Source: Bombyx mori (taxonomy: Eukaryota > Arthropoda > Insecta > Lepidoptera > Bombycidae). From it: 64,000 bases of DNA. This document shows positions 23,553-33,479 of this stretch, piece by piece. Within the stretch, counting starts at the first letter, position 1. The number at the start of each line of letters is the position of its first letter. The stretch spans positions 7,192,731 to 7,256,730 of the forward strand of contig NC_085117.1 of NCBI RefSeq assembly GCF_030269925.1. Reading direction: 5' to 3'. The translations under genes were made by a program, and so were the position numbers. The notes beneath the pieces were generated by a model. That model saw only the letters and a program-made list of their open reading frames with translations, did not search any database and had not been told where the DNA came from.

Positions 23553-26500
23553 ATGCTTGTGTTCGTACTCTTTACATTATGTAAGTCTTATATACTTAGT
23601 ATGGCCATAAATACTGTTACAATTAAAAATAAACAAAATATTACATTTGAATTTGGAATCTGTCATTTTTATATGATTGCTCATTGAGTTTTCTCATTTT
23701 GGCGCCAATACATTGTACAATATTTTGCGGTATTAAAATGGAGTGGGGTGATAAAGAGAACCGAATCGCTGTGATTGCATTACACAAAATAGGTATGGAG
23801 CCAAATGCAATTTTTAAAACTCTCCATACACTTGGTATTAGTAAAATGTTTGTGTACCGGGCTATTAATAGGTGCAATGAGACCTCCTCTGTTTGTGACA
23901 GAAAAAGATCTGGCCGTCCACGTAGTGTTCGTACGAAAAAGGTGGTCAAAGAAGTAAGGGAAAGAATTCGAAGAAATCCTGTCCGAAAGCAAAAGATTTT
24001 ATCTCGGGAGATGAAGATAGCACCTAAAACCATGTCGCGTATTTTACAAGATGACTTAGGACTTACAGCCTATAAGAGACGTACTGGTCATTTCTTAACT
24101 GATAATTTAAAAGAGAATAGGGTGGTAAAATCGAAACAACTACTGAAGCGGTACGCCAAGGGAGGTTATAGAATTTTTTTGTTTACGGATGATAAAATTT
24201 TTACAATTGAGCTACATTTTAACAAACAAAATGACCTTATTTATGCTCAAAGCTCTAAGGAAGCTTCTCAAGTAGTCGAAAGAGTGCAACGTGGGCACTA
24301 TCCGACTTCAGTGATGGTTTGGTGGGGTATTAGCTATGAAGGAGTGACTGAGCCATACTTTTATGAAAAAGGTATCAAAACATCGGCACAAGTGTATCAA
24401 GATACCATTCTTGAGAAGGTAGTGAAGCCCCTTAACAACACCATGTTCAATAATCAAGAATGGTCCTTCCAGCAAGACTCGGCGCCAGGTCATAAAGCTC
24501 GGTCTACGCAGTCTTGGTTGGAAACGAACGTTTCGGACTTCATCGGAGCTGAAGACTGGCCGTCGTCTAGTCCCGATCTTAATCCGCTGGATTATGATTT
24601 ATGGTCAGTTTTAGAGAGTACGGCTTGCTCTAAACGCCATAATTTGGAGTCCCAAAAACAATGGAATCCCATGGAAAGAGTGCGTGCTTCTATATCGTAA
24701 CTGGCCTCAACGTGTAAAGGACTGTGTTGCAGCCAATGGAGACCACTTCGAACAAGCTTTTTATACTTTAAATTGTTTTATATTTATGTATTAAAATAAT
24801 ACACTGTAAAAGTAATAAATGTTATTTGCAATAGAATATTTTTTCCTTTGTCTCAGTATTTATGGCAAGACTAGGTATACATATATATTTATTTTTTATT
24901 TAATTTTACGAGTATGAGCCGACTATGAGCTGGGAAGTGATTATTAGCGGTTTAACCGTGACAATGGCTTGTTTGTGCTCTTAAACGATGGTCACCACAC
25001 ACTAACCGTGACAATGGCTTGTTTGTGCTCTTAAACGATGGTCACCACACACTGGCGACCACCCTCCAACTAGAGTCCGCCGCCAAATAGCCTAGCTGTG
25101 TTCCGGCGTGTGGGTTGGAGAGCCAGTTCTATCCCTTCCCTTTCCCCTTCCTTGTTGGGGTTGAGTCTTGGTGACGCCTGGAACTTGCGGAGCAGACGTG
25201 CGTGCGAACTCACGGGGCGTGATTGTTTGACGGGGGTATAGGGAGACCCAGTGAAACGGTACCCGCTGCCGCCCGCCGGTCAGTAGGGGACCTGAACCCG
25301 GGTGTCTCTACTAAACTCCGCCCCGGGAAGCTGTCCCGCCAACCGGTGTAAAATCCTGTCGTGCGGTCGTCGTGCCGGAGTCGGAGACCGGAGTGGATCC
25401 CGGCGATCGCACGCAGATTGGACTGGGGGCCCTTCCATGCCCTGCGTCAGTCTCTCACGCAACCCGTGGTCGAGCACGTACTATGTTCCGCGCTTCATTC
25501 AGGTGTTGCCTCGATCTCACCTCCAACATCCTACCTCTCCTAATCCTACTCTCCGAAAACTAAAAAATCATGAAGACGACAAAAAAAAAGAAAAGGGTAT
25601 CACAGGCGGTCCCCCATTCCACATTTAATGTGGATTTCAGCAATGTCAGGGGCCTTCATAGCAACCTTGACGCCGTACACCACCACCTTGAGACGGCGCA
25701 GCCTGCCCTGCTTTTTTTAACGGAGACGCAGATATCTGCTCCGGATGATACCTCATACCTTGAATACCCCGGCTACGTATTGGAGCACAACTTCCTGCGT
25801 AAAGCCGGGGTGTGCGTATTCGTCCGGGCTGATGTCTGTTGTCGCCGTCTTCGGGGCCTCGAACAACGGGACCTGTCCCTCTTGTGGCTGCGCGTAGACC
25901 ACGGGGGCCGTAGCCGAATCTACGCGTGCCTGTACAGGTCCCACAGCAGTGATGCAGGTTCAGCTCTGTTTGAGCATGTGCAAGAGGGGACTAACCGCGT
26001 GCTTGAGCAGTACCCATCTGCGGAGGTGGTGGTTCTTGGAGATTTTAACGCTCACCACCAAGAGTGGTTGGGGTCCAGAACCACTGACCTCCCGGGTCGG
26101 ACTGCTTACGATTTCGCCTTGGCCTACGGCTTCTCCCAGCTGGTGACACAGCCCACCCGTGTCCCAGATATCGAGGGGCATGAGCCTTCTTTGTTGGACC
26201 TTCTGCTGACCACAGATCCGGCCGGATACAGTGTGGTGGTCGACGCTCCGCTTGGATCGTCTGATCACTGCCTTATTCGTGCTGCCGTACCACTCTCTCG
26301 TCCTGATCGTCGAACGACGACCAGGTATCGAAGAGTTTGGCGGTATATGTCAGCAGATTGGGATGGATTGCGTGAATTTTACGCATCCTACCCATGGGGG
26401 CGGTTCTGCTTTTCCTCTGCTGATCCTGACGTCTGTGCGGACCGTCTTAAAGACGTGGTGCTCCAAGGGATGGAATTGTTTATTCCCTCCTCTGAAGTGC

Positions 26501-29500
26501 CCGTTGGGGGTCGCAGCAGACCCTGGTATAACAATGCCAGCAGGGATGCTGCACACCTCAAGCGGTCCGCATACGTGGCATGGGATAATGCCAGGAGACG
26601 TCGGGATCCTAACATCTCAGGGGAAAGGCGGAAATATAACGCCGCTTCCAGGTCCTACAAGAAGGTAATTGCCAAGGCGAAGTCGGAGCACGTCGCTAGA
26701 GTTGGCGAGCGATTGAAGAGCTATCCCTCCGGGAGCCGTGCTTTTTGGTCGCTCGCCAAAGCTGCAGAAGGAAACTTCTGCAGGTCTAGTCTCCCACCAC
26801 TGCGTAAGTCCGATGACAGTCTGGCCCACAGCGCGAAAGAGAAGGCTGACCTTCTGGTCAAACTCTTCGCCTCGAACTCGACTGTGGACGACGGGGGTGC
26901 CACACCACCGAACATCCCCCGGTGTGATAGCTCCCTGCCAGATATCTGCTTCACACAGTGTGCAGTCAGGCGGGAGCTCCGACTCCTGGACGTCCATAAG
27001 TCGAGTGGGCCAGACGGCATCCCCGCAGTGGTTTTGAAAACGTGCGCCCCTGAGCTGACACCTGCGCTAACGCGTTTGTATCGCCTCTCTTATTGCACTA
27101 ATAGGGTTCCGTCTTCATGGAAGACCGCCCACGTCCACCCTATCCCCAAGAAGGGTGACCGGTCGGACCCATCGAGCTACAGGCCTATCGCGATAACTTC
27201 CTTGCTTTCCAAGGTGATGGAGCGAATTATAAATACACAACTCCTAAGGTATCTTGAAGATCGCCAGCTGATCAGTGACCGACAGTACGGTTTCCGTCAC
27301 GGTCGCTCAGCTGGCGATCTTCTTGTATACCTTACTCACAGGTGGGCTGAAGCCTTGGAGAGCAAGGGCGAGGCTCTTGCTGTGAGCCTTGATATCGCGA
27401 AGGCCTTCGACAGGGTCTGGCATAGGGCACTTCTATCGAAGTTACCATCTTACGGAATCCCCGAGGGTCTCTGCAAGTGGATCGCTAGCTTTTTGGATGG
27501 GCGGAGCATCACGGTCGTTGTAGACGGTGACTGCTCTGATACCATGACCATTAACGCTGGCGTTCCACAAGGTTCGGTGCTCTCTCCCACGCTTTTCATC
27601 CTGTATATCAATGACATGCTGTCTATTGATGGCATGCATTGCTATGCAGATGATAGCACGGGGGATGCGCGATATATCGGCCATCAGAGTCTCTCTCGGA
27701 GCGTGGTGCAAGAGAGACGATCAAAACTTGTGTCTGAAGTGGAGAACTCTCTGGGGCGAGTCTCCGAATGGGGTGAATTGAACTTGGTTCAATTCAACCC
27801 GATAAAGACACAAGTTTGCGCGTTCACTGCGAAGAAGGACCCCTTTGTCATGGCGCCGCAATTCCAAGGAGTATCCCTGCAACCTTCCGAGAGTATCGGG
27901 ATACTTGGGGTCGACATTTCGAGCGATGTCCAGTTTCGGAGTCATTTGGAAGGCAAAGCCAAGTTGGCGTCCAAAATGCTGGGAGTCCTCAACAGAGCGA
28001 AGCGGTACTTCACGCCTGGACAAAGACTTTTGCTTTATAAAGCACAAGTCCGGCCTCGCATGGAGTACTGCTCCCATCTCTGGGCTGGGGCTCCCAAATA
28101 CCAGCTTCTTCCATTTGACTCCATACAGAGGAGGGCCGTTCGGATTGTCGATAATCCCATTCTCTCGGATCGTTTGGAGCCTCTGGGTCTGCGGAGGGAC
28201 TTCGGTTCCCTCTGTATTTTGTACCGTATGTTCCATGGGGAGTGCTCTGAGGAATTGTTCGAGATGATACCAGCATCTCGTTTTTACCATCGCACCGCCC
28301 GCCACCGGAGTAGAGTTCATCCATACTACCTGGAGCCACTGCGGTCATCCACAGTGCGTTTCCAGAGATCTTTTTTGCCACGTACCATCCGGCTATGGAA
28401 TGAGCTCCCCTCCACGGTGTTTCCCGAGCGCTATGACATGTCCTTCTTCAAACGAGGCTTATGGAGAGTATTAAGCGGTAGGCAGCGGCTTGGCTCTGCC
28501 CCTGGCATTGCTGAAGTCCATGGGCGACGGTAACCACTCACCATCAGGTGGGCCGTATGCCCGTCTGCCTACAGGGGCAATAAAAAAAAAAAAAAAAAAA
28601 AAAAAAAAACTAATGAACTGCTATCTTATTGATGGCTCCAAGAATATAGGTAGACATAAAATTAAAATCACCGCCGACTAAAGATCCATTCCTCAATCGA
28701 ATAGCATAACGGATGTGGCGATCCTTCAAGTCTGAATGTTACGGCATTTAAGACCGTCTCAAGTGCCGGTACAAGCTTATAATAAGTAAATTATATATGA
28801 AGGAGTGACTTGTTCCATGGAGTTTATAAACTGTGAACCTAAGCGTCGCTGCCGCCATTCTCTTCATCATTATTGCCTTCCATAGTGACAGTAATTAAAG
28901 CTCACTTTTTCAAATAATTCCTATTATTGAATTTCAAGTGTTTCAACATTAAATCATTTCGTTTTTTAACACAGGGAGTCAGAGCACACAATCGTTTGAA
29001 CAGCATTCAAGAGAAGCATTTTCAACCGACGAAATCAACAAAGACGATTTCTTCGATTTCACCAATCTGAATATGAACGAAAAACAAAACTCAAAAAATA
29101 ACAATAGCATGTTCGATTTGAATATAGTACACGAATTAGTCGAAAAGGAAATACGTAACTTTAAAATTGGCTACCGCCGTCAATATCCTGCTACATGGGA
29201 GGTCGAGAAAGAGGCGTACCGATGGAATCCGTTTTTCGTAAGCAAAGCCTTCGAAATGATGAAGCAGTCGATTTACGCCACCAGATTCAGATTGGAGGCC
29301 ACCAAACCGCTCAGGAAGACGTACTTAAACGATTTCAGTTACAACATCGGTACATGTTACGGTGTTTTAACGCAGCTGATATTCAAAATGGATAATATGT
29401 ACGCCCAAATGCTGCATTTCGGTGAAAGAACGTTTTTTCTGTACTATCTGATTATATACGAAAAAATATTGGCGGCACACGTCGATGCTACATTTCTAGT

Positions 29501-29600
29501 TGAGAGGATGTTCGCATTCCACAAACAATATAGGGACATCATGAAGCCCGAACAAGAGTCGTATCAGAATGATGGTATACCGCCAAATCCCAATCCTTAG
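23553..29600 (+). CDS. Tandem family gene 4: predicted secreted protein, unknown function
   Basis: Two exons separated by 5394 bp. Exon 1 (23553-23580) codes MLVFVLFTL plus one base, then the donor GTAAGT. Exon 2 (28975-29600) follows 'ttcgttttttaacacag' and continues in phase 1 as W-SQSTQSFEQH. The product is about 217 residues with a short signal peptide. A Ser/Asn-rich acidic stretch follows (TDEINKDDFFDF), then a helical part with the family core 'NPFFVSKAFEMMKQSIYATR' and an aromatic C-terminal helix (FFLYYLIIYEKIL). It ends GIPPNPNP. The intron carries a maT transposon that begins 16 bp after the donor, and a 3.6-kb LINE. The exon join is inferred from phase, donor quality and identical layout in genes 2 and 3. 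Without exon 1 the terminal exon would look like an orphan. Confidence 0.7.
23597..24873 (+). mobile_element. maT-type (Tc1/mariner) transposon, copy A
   Basis: The ends form inverted repeats around 'gccataaatactg' (left 'tatggccataaatactgtta', right 'cagtatttatggcaagac'), with TA at both outer edges. It encloses a transposase frame. It is about 1.28 kb and sits in the intron of tandem gene 4. Confidence 0.85.
23684..24774 (+). pseudogene. maT transposase, C-terminally broken
   Basis: A DDD transposase that would cut and paste the element. An N-terminal helix-turn-helix (EWGDKENRIAVIALHK, probable true start at 23740) is followed by a second one with GRPRS. Catalytic Asp lie in FTDDKIF, QQDSAP and NPLDYDLW, with 37 residues between the second and third: the DD37D spacing of the maT clade. 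The frame stops at 24700, whereas the homologous tail ('WPQRVKDCVAANGDHFEQ') continues in another frame from about 24703 after a lost segment. The element is thus probably inactive, though most of the catalytic core is intact. Confidence 0.85.
24954..25053 (+). repeat. Tandem duplication of a 50-bp unit
   Basis: Two perfect head-to-tail copies of a unit beginning 'aaccgtgacaatggcttg' and ending 'atggtcaccacacact', at the start of the recognisable LINE 5' region. Confidence 0.85.
25570..28533 (+). CDS. LINE endonuclease/reverse transcriptase
   Basis: An intact 987-residue frame from ATG. The N-terminal apurinic-type endonuclease spans about 18-235 (FLTETQIS, VVLGDFNAHHQEW, GSSDHCLIRA), with the key Glu, Asp/Asn and Asp/His present. 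The RT spans about 500-770 with SSYRPIAITS, QYGFRHGRS, SLDIAKAFDRVWH, AGVPQGSVLSPTLF and the catalytic CYADDST. A C-terminal thumb-like segment follows. The frame runs on into the conserved 3' tail. A lysine-rich start (MKTTKKKKR) suggests nucleic acid binding or a nuclear signal. No stop or frameshift is seen, so it could be active, although no ORF1 with zinc knuckles is visible upstream. Confidence 0.93.
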   Translation: MKTTKKKKRVSQAVPHSTFNVDFSNVRGLHSNLDAVHHHLETAQPALLFLTETQISAPDDTSYLEYPGYVLEHNFLRKAGVCVFVRADVCCRRLRGLEQRDLSLLWLRVDHGGRSRIYACLYRSHSSDAGSALFEHVQEGTNRVLEQYPSAEVVVLGDFNAHHQEWLGSRTTDLPGRTAYDFALAYGFSQLVTQPTRVPDIEGHEPSLLDLLLTTDPAGYSVVVDAPLGSSDHCLIRAAVPLSRPDRRTTTRYRRVWRYMSADWDGLREFYASYPWGRFCFSSADPDVCADRLKDVVLQGMELFIPSSEVPVGGRSRPWYNNASRDAAHLKRSAYVAWDNARRRRDPNISGERRKYNAASRSYKKVIAKAKSEHVARVGERLKSYPSGSRAFWSLAKAAEGNFCRSSLPPLRKSDDSLAHSAKEKADLLVKLFASNSTVDDGGATPPNIPRCDSSLPDICFTQCAVRRELRLLDVHKSSGPDGIPAVVLKTCAPELTPALTRLYRLSYCTNRVPSSWKTAHVHPIPKKGDRSDPSSYRPIAITSLLSKVMERIINTQLLRYLEDRQLISDRQYGFRHGRSAGDLLVYLTHRWAEALESKGEALAVSLDIAKAFDRVWHRALLSKLPSYGIPEGLCKWIASFLDGRSITVVVDGDCSDTMTINAGVPQGSVLSPTLFILYINDMLSIDGMHCYADDSTGDARYIGHQSLSRSVVQERRSKLVSEVENSLGRVSEWGELNLVQFNPIKTQVCAFTAKKDPFVMAPQFQGVSLQPSESIGILGVDISSDVQFRSHLEGKAKLASKMLGVLNRAKRYFTPGQRLLLYKAQVRPRMEYCSHLWAGAPKYQLLPFDSIQRRAVRIVDNPILSDRLEPLGLRRDFGSLCILYRMFHGECSEELFEMIPASRFYHRTARHRSRVHPYYLEPLRSSTVRFQRSFLPRTIRLWNELPSTVFPERYDMSFFKRGLWRVLSGRQRLGSAPGIAEVHGRR

Positions 29601-29620
29601 TTTACCGGGCACGCTGAAAT

Positions 29621-30696
29621 ATACCTAGTCAGGTCATAAATTCTGTCACATGTTTAATGTAAAATAATTGAAACAAGTTTATTCATTATGTAACCATTCA
29701 TATACCAAAATGAACTTAACAAAACATAGATTCTTATGACACTAAAGTTTATTCAAAATGACCTCCGTGATTTTGAATACAGGCCTTCAATCTGCGCGGC
29801 CAGTCGTCTATCGCAGCACGAACGAGGTCCATGTCAATATCGGCGGCTGCCTTAATCAAGGATGTTTTGAGTGACTCCAAATTGAGATGAGGCTTTGAGC
29901 ACGCCTTTTCCTCCAAGTGTTGCCATATCTTGTAATCTAACGGATTCAAATCTGGACTGGAGGAGGGCCAGTCTTCGTGCCGGATGAAGTCGATTTCACG
30001 CGCCGCCAGCCAGTCTTGTGTGCTCTTCGCTCTATGAGCTGGCGCCGAATCTTGTTGGAATACCCAGTGCCTGTTATTGAACATGGTATGAGAAACAGGT
30101 ACCACAAGGTTCGTCAGGACTGTATTTTGATACACAACTGCATTCGTTTTTACACCTTTCTCACAAAAATGTACCTCTGTTAAGCCCCAATAAGAAACTC
30201 CCAACCATACCATGAGCGAGGATGGAAAATGACCTCGTTGGACACGCGAAATACGGTTGCTCGCTTCTTCACTACTGTGTGCGTACACCTTATCATTTTG
30301 TTTGTTGTAGCTCTCTTCTACGGTAAAAATTTATTCATCCGAAAAAAGAATTTCCCGATATTTTTTTCCCGCGTACCGCTTCAACAAAGCGCGGCTTCTC
30401 TTCAGTCTCAGGTCCATTAGACGAGCATTCAAACGATGTCCTGTTTTTCTTCGATATGCCCGAAGCCCTAAGTCTTCATTTAAAACCCTTTTCACCGTGG
30501 TTTTGCTTAACCCCATCTGAAGGGCCAACAGTTTCTGCTTACGTTTGGGATTTCTTTGAATTCGCGCCTTCACAGCTTTTATCACTGCTGGAGTCCTAAG
30601 AGACCGAGGGCGACTACTTCTTGACCTGTCATCTAAAAGAAAGCATTCTAAAAGAAAAGTTTTTACTGTGTGACAATACTTATGACCTGACTAGGT
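29621..30696 (-). mobile_element. maT-type (Tc1/mariner) transposon, copy B
   Basis: Inverted ends of about 30 bp: left 'tacctagtcaggtcataaat', right 'cttatgacctgactaggta', with TA edges. It inserted 20 bp after the stop of tandem gene 4. A MITE starts directly at its right edge. Confidence 0.85.
29749..30650 (-). pseudogene. maT transposase, frameshifted
   Basis: Two - strand blocks: 30331-30585 (helix-turn-helix region, VKRVLNEDLGLRAYRRKTGH, up to the first catalytic Asp in ILFSDE) and 29749-30288 (QRGHFPSSLMVW, FQQDSAPAH, NPLDYKIW, end GGHFE). The reading frame is lost between them, near 30290-30330. Spacing of the second and third Asp is again 37. It is clearly diverged from copy A and belongs to a different maT subfamily, which keeps the C-terminus that copy A has lost. 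Confidence 0.85.
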
Positions 30697-31014
30697 ATAT
30701 CGACGCTTGTAAGGCAAACGTGACTAAGCAACAATAACTGCTTTGTACATAAATGATAGGCAATAACCATATTCGATGCGCAAAAAATATATATTTCTAG
30801 GTCTATTAAAATCATTTCAATCCTACAGGCTATAACTCATATTCGATGCGCAAAAAAATATATATTTCTAGGTCTATTAAAATCATTTCAATCCTACAGC
30901 TAGATTCGTTAAAATAAAAAAAAATTCAGGTAATTTCAACTTTAAATTAGTCTACTGTAAAGTTCACGCATTGTCGCTTAGTCACGTTTGCTTTTCAAGC
31001 GCCGATATATAATT
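30695..31014. mobile_element. Long-TIR MITE, copy 2, with internal duplication
   Basis: Same TIRs as the 21.0-kb copy ('aaggcaaacgtgactaagc', mirrored at 30969-31000). An internal block of about 70 bp ('catattcgatgcgcaaaaaa' to 'tttcaatcctacag') occurs twice. Confidence 0.8.
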
Positions 31015-31259
31015 TATTTATATGTATTATTTTATTCACATCAAAATAAAGTTTAGTCTAGTAATACTATAGCACAAGCTGAGTTGCTCTATAAAGAGAA
31101 ACAACATTTAAAGCTATTGCTTTACCAGTTTTTATGTTTTTTTTTATATTTGAATATTCAAAATGTTTTAATAATATTTCTAATGTTTCTTCTTCTAATG
31201 TTTCAATATTCAAATTACCATTTACGGCACCTTTATAACATATTAACCTTTTTTAAGAT

Positions 31260-31489
31260 TTATTTCATAAATCCATGTTCGGTTATAACTACTGAACTAT
31301 GCATCCGATTGACTTGAAAAATGGTATCCGTGTAGAAAAAACATGTACTTAATTGATAGGCTAATATTTATAAGAGTGTTCGATTCCCTACACCAGTTGC
31401 GGGAGCGTTAATGATGAGAAACTTTGTGGGGGTGAGAAATAATAATGTCAATTTTTAATGCCCAGCGAAGCGGACGGGTACAGCTAGTA
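31260..31489 (+). mobile_element. Helitron-like 3' region
   Basis: Ends 'cccagcgaagcggacgggta' then 'cagctagt', the same terminal layout as at 20.1 kb. The left limit is approximate. Confidence 0.5.
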
Positions 31490-31907
31490 CCTTATAAAAA
31501 AGTTCCCGGGAAACGAATTCAAAAATGTTTATTTAAATTCGAATATTTCTGGATATTCTTATAGAAAATCAAAACAAATCCTTTTTTCCCCTAACTGTTC
31601 TTTGGTAGCCTAAGGGGCTATTCCAGCTATGCTCTGGCTGGTAGAAAAAAACAAAAAAAAATGGTAGAGGAGCTCCCAGGGCCCAACCTGACTAAACTCT
31701 ACAACCGGTTCCAACAAGAGACAAGCTCCTAAAGTGAACAGGCGTGACAAACACAACGAGAATTTTTTTTTTAATGTATTTATTTGTTTTTGGCAATGTT
31801 ACAGTAATAAAAAAGGGATTTAAACAAATCCAGAATAAACTATAAACATAAAAATAAAACATTTTATTTTATAATACTTCTATTGAGCAAACGTTTCTTG
31901 ACATCAC

Positions 31908-31996
31908 TTTTTTTTAGTGCTTAGTTGGGTAGAAGCGTAACTGACCCACCTACTGTTAAGTGGTTAGCGGACACCATAGACATCAACAACGTAAAT
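31908..31996 (-). repeat. Bm1-type SINE fragment (3' end)
   Basis: Reversed tail block: 'cacctactgttaagtggtta', 'gacatcaacaacgtaaat'. Confidence 0.65.
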
Positions 31997-32132
31997 TGTA
32001 AAATTGAATTCTTTTGAAACAGTGAACAAGAGTCCTTCAGTTTTCGCGACTCGTAAAGATTATAATTAAAAGAACTTTTACATTTGTGTTTAACGTTTAC
32101 TATTTTAATTTTAAAATTTGCAAAATTCCCAG

Positions 32133-32281
32133 TTTTCGTGCCCATCGACGACCAAGATGTCGTCAGTAGTCATTTGAACATTTTAATGGCCAACGAAAAT
32201 AATACAGTGACACTAACGGACACAACAAATGTCACAACAAATTTTGTCCTTAAACCGGAAAATCTCAAACATTTATTATAA
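32133..32281 (+). other. Possible terminal exon of an unknown gene
   Basis: After an acceptor-like 'caaaattcccag', an open stretch of about 49 codons with ordinary protein composition (VPIDDQDVVSSHL, then TVTLTDTTNVTTNFVLKPEN) ends at TAA. Entry would be in phase 1. No upstream exon was recognised. Either orphan exon or chance. Confidence 0.35.
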
Positions 32282-32352
32282 AATATTAATTAGTTATTAT
32301 TTTTCTTGTTGTGAACCGAATCGTGATTCTAAACGTTTTAAGAAGAATTTTA

Positions 32353-32580
32353 CTTGTGGTAGGACCTCTTGGGAGTCCGCGCGGATGGGTACCACCACCC
32401 TGCCTATTTCTGCCGTGAAGCAATAATGCGTTTCGGTTTGAAGGGTGGGGCAGCCGTTGTAACTTACTTGAGACCTTAGAACTTATTTCTCAAGGTGGGT
32501 GGCGCATTTGTGTTGTGGATGTCTAAGGGCTCCAGTAACCACTTAACACCGGGTGGGCTGTGAGCTAGTCCACCCAAAGA
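32353..32580 (+). repeat. Bm1-type SINE, 5'-truncated
   Basis: Forward body from 'gtggtaggacctcttgggag' to 'gtgagctagtccacccaaag'. Confidence 0.85.
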
Positions 32581-33274
32581 ACACAAACAAGAATTCACCA
32601 AAACCAGTCCAGCCGTTTAGGGCGAGCTCACTAAAATTACGTCATCCCTTCTTGGGAATAGCCAGTCCGTAATTACAGGAGTCAGGATAGCATTAATTTG
32701 AAAAAGTAATCTAAATACGACACGGATACAATAATTATTTATAACAAAAACGTCTTCAGCAATAGGCAGAGGCTTGACTGTGCTCTTGGCACTGCCAATA
32801 TCCGTGCGTCACATAAATAACTTATCATCCAGTGTGCCGTAAACTCGTCTGCTGTCAATAGCAATCGCCATAAAAATTAATGAATGATTAGAGTAGTCAC
32901 ACCTAATATGAACAGGATCGCATACCTATATAAAGAGACCACGGTAATTTAAATAGTCTTTATTTCTATAAACACATCTATAACAATAATATTATATTTA
33001 AAAAAAAAACATAAATTAACAATAATAATGGAGGAATGTTATACATACTAGAACTAAATAAAGAAATAACATTAAATATTATTTGAACTATTTCTAATAA
33101 AATAGGTAATGGAAGTTTTCGTGAGCATAAAATAGGCAGCTTCAAACGCGATGGTAAGAGATGGGAGTCTTGTTTAGGTCAAAATATCAAGAAAGAATGG
33201 CCTTTCTCAGAGGTTAACTTTTCTTTCACACTGTACTTTAAGGGGATCTAACAAAGGACAGAATCCAGTCACAT

Positions 33275-33463
33275 ATGCACTATTTTTTAAATATAAGGAT
33301 GGTTCATTATTGGTTTTACTGCTATGTATTAGATATGTGGAGTACAGTTGATACTGCTAACCTAGTGGATCTTATTGTAGCCGATTTGACAGAATTCATA
33401 CAAAATAAGGTTGATAAAGAAACTCTAAGGAGTAATGATAGGAAATCCATTTTCTTTGAATAA
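33275..33463 (+). other. Possible exon or transposase relic
   Basis: Open for 62 codons. The part after an acceptor-like 'tattag' at 33330 has good protein character (ANLVDLIVADLTEFIQNK, then VDKETLRSNDRKS) and ends at TAA. No family recognised and no partner exon found. Confidence 0.25.
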
Positions 33464-33479
33464 ATTCAATCAAACATTA

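Larger units (their letters stand above)
24954..28609 (+). mobile_element. Long non-LTR retrotransposon (EN/RT LINE)
   Basis: It has a 5' region of about 600 bp, one intact endonuclease/RT frame, a short 3' UTR ('ggtaaccactcaccatcagg') and 'aataaa' merging into an A run (28580-28609). The 5' boundary is approximate and no target duplication is visible, so upstream sequence such as an ORF1 may be missing. Reversed fragments of its 3' end recur at 9.9, 12.8 and 22.6 kb. The clade is jockey- or CR1-like; I do not assign a name. Confidence 0.85.

Noticed and set aside
27721..28320. 199-codon - strand frame and other antisense frames inside the LINEs
   Set aside because: They overlap conserved RT coding sequence on the other strand and have no protein-like motifs.
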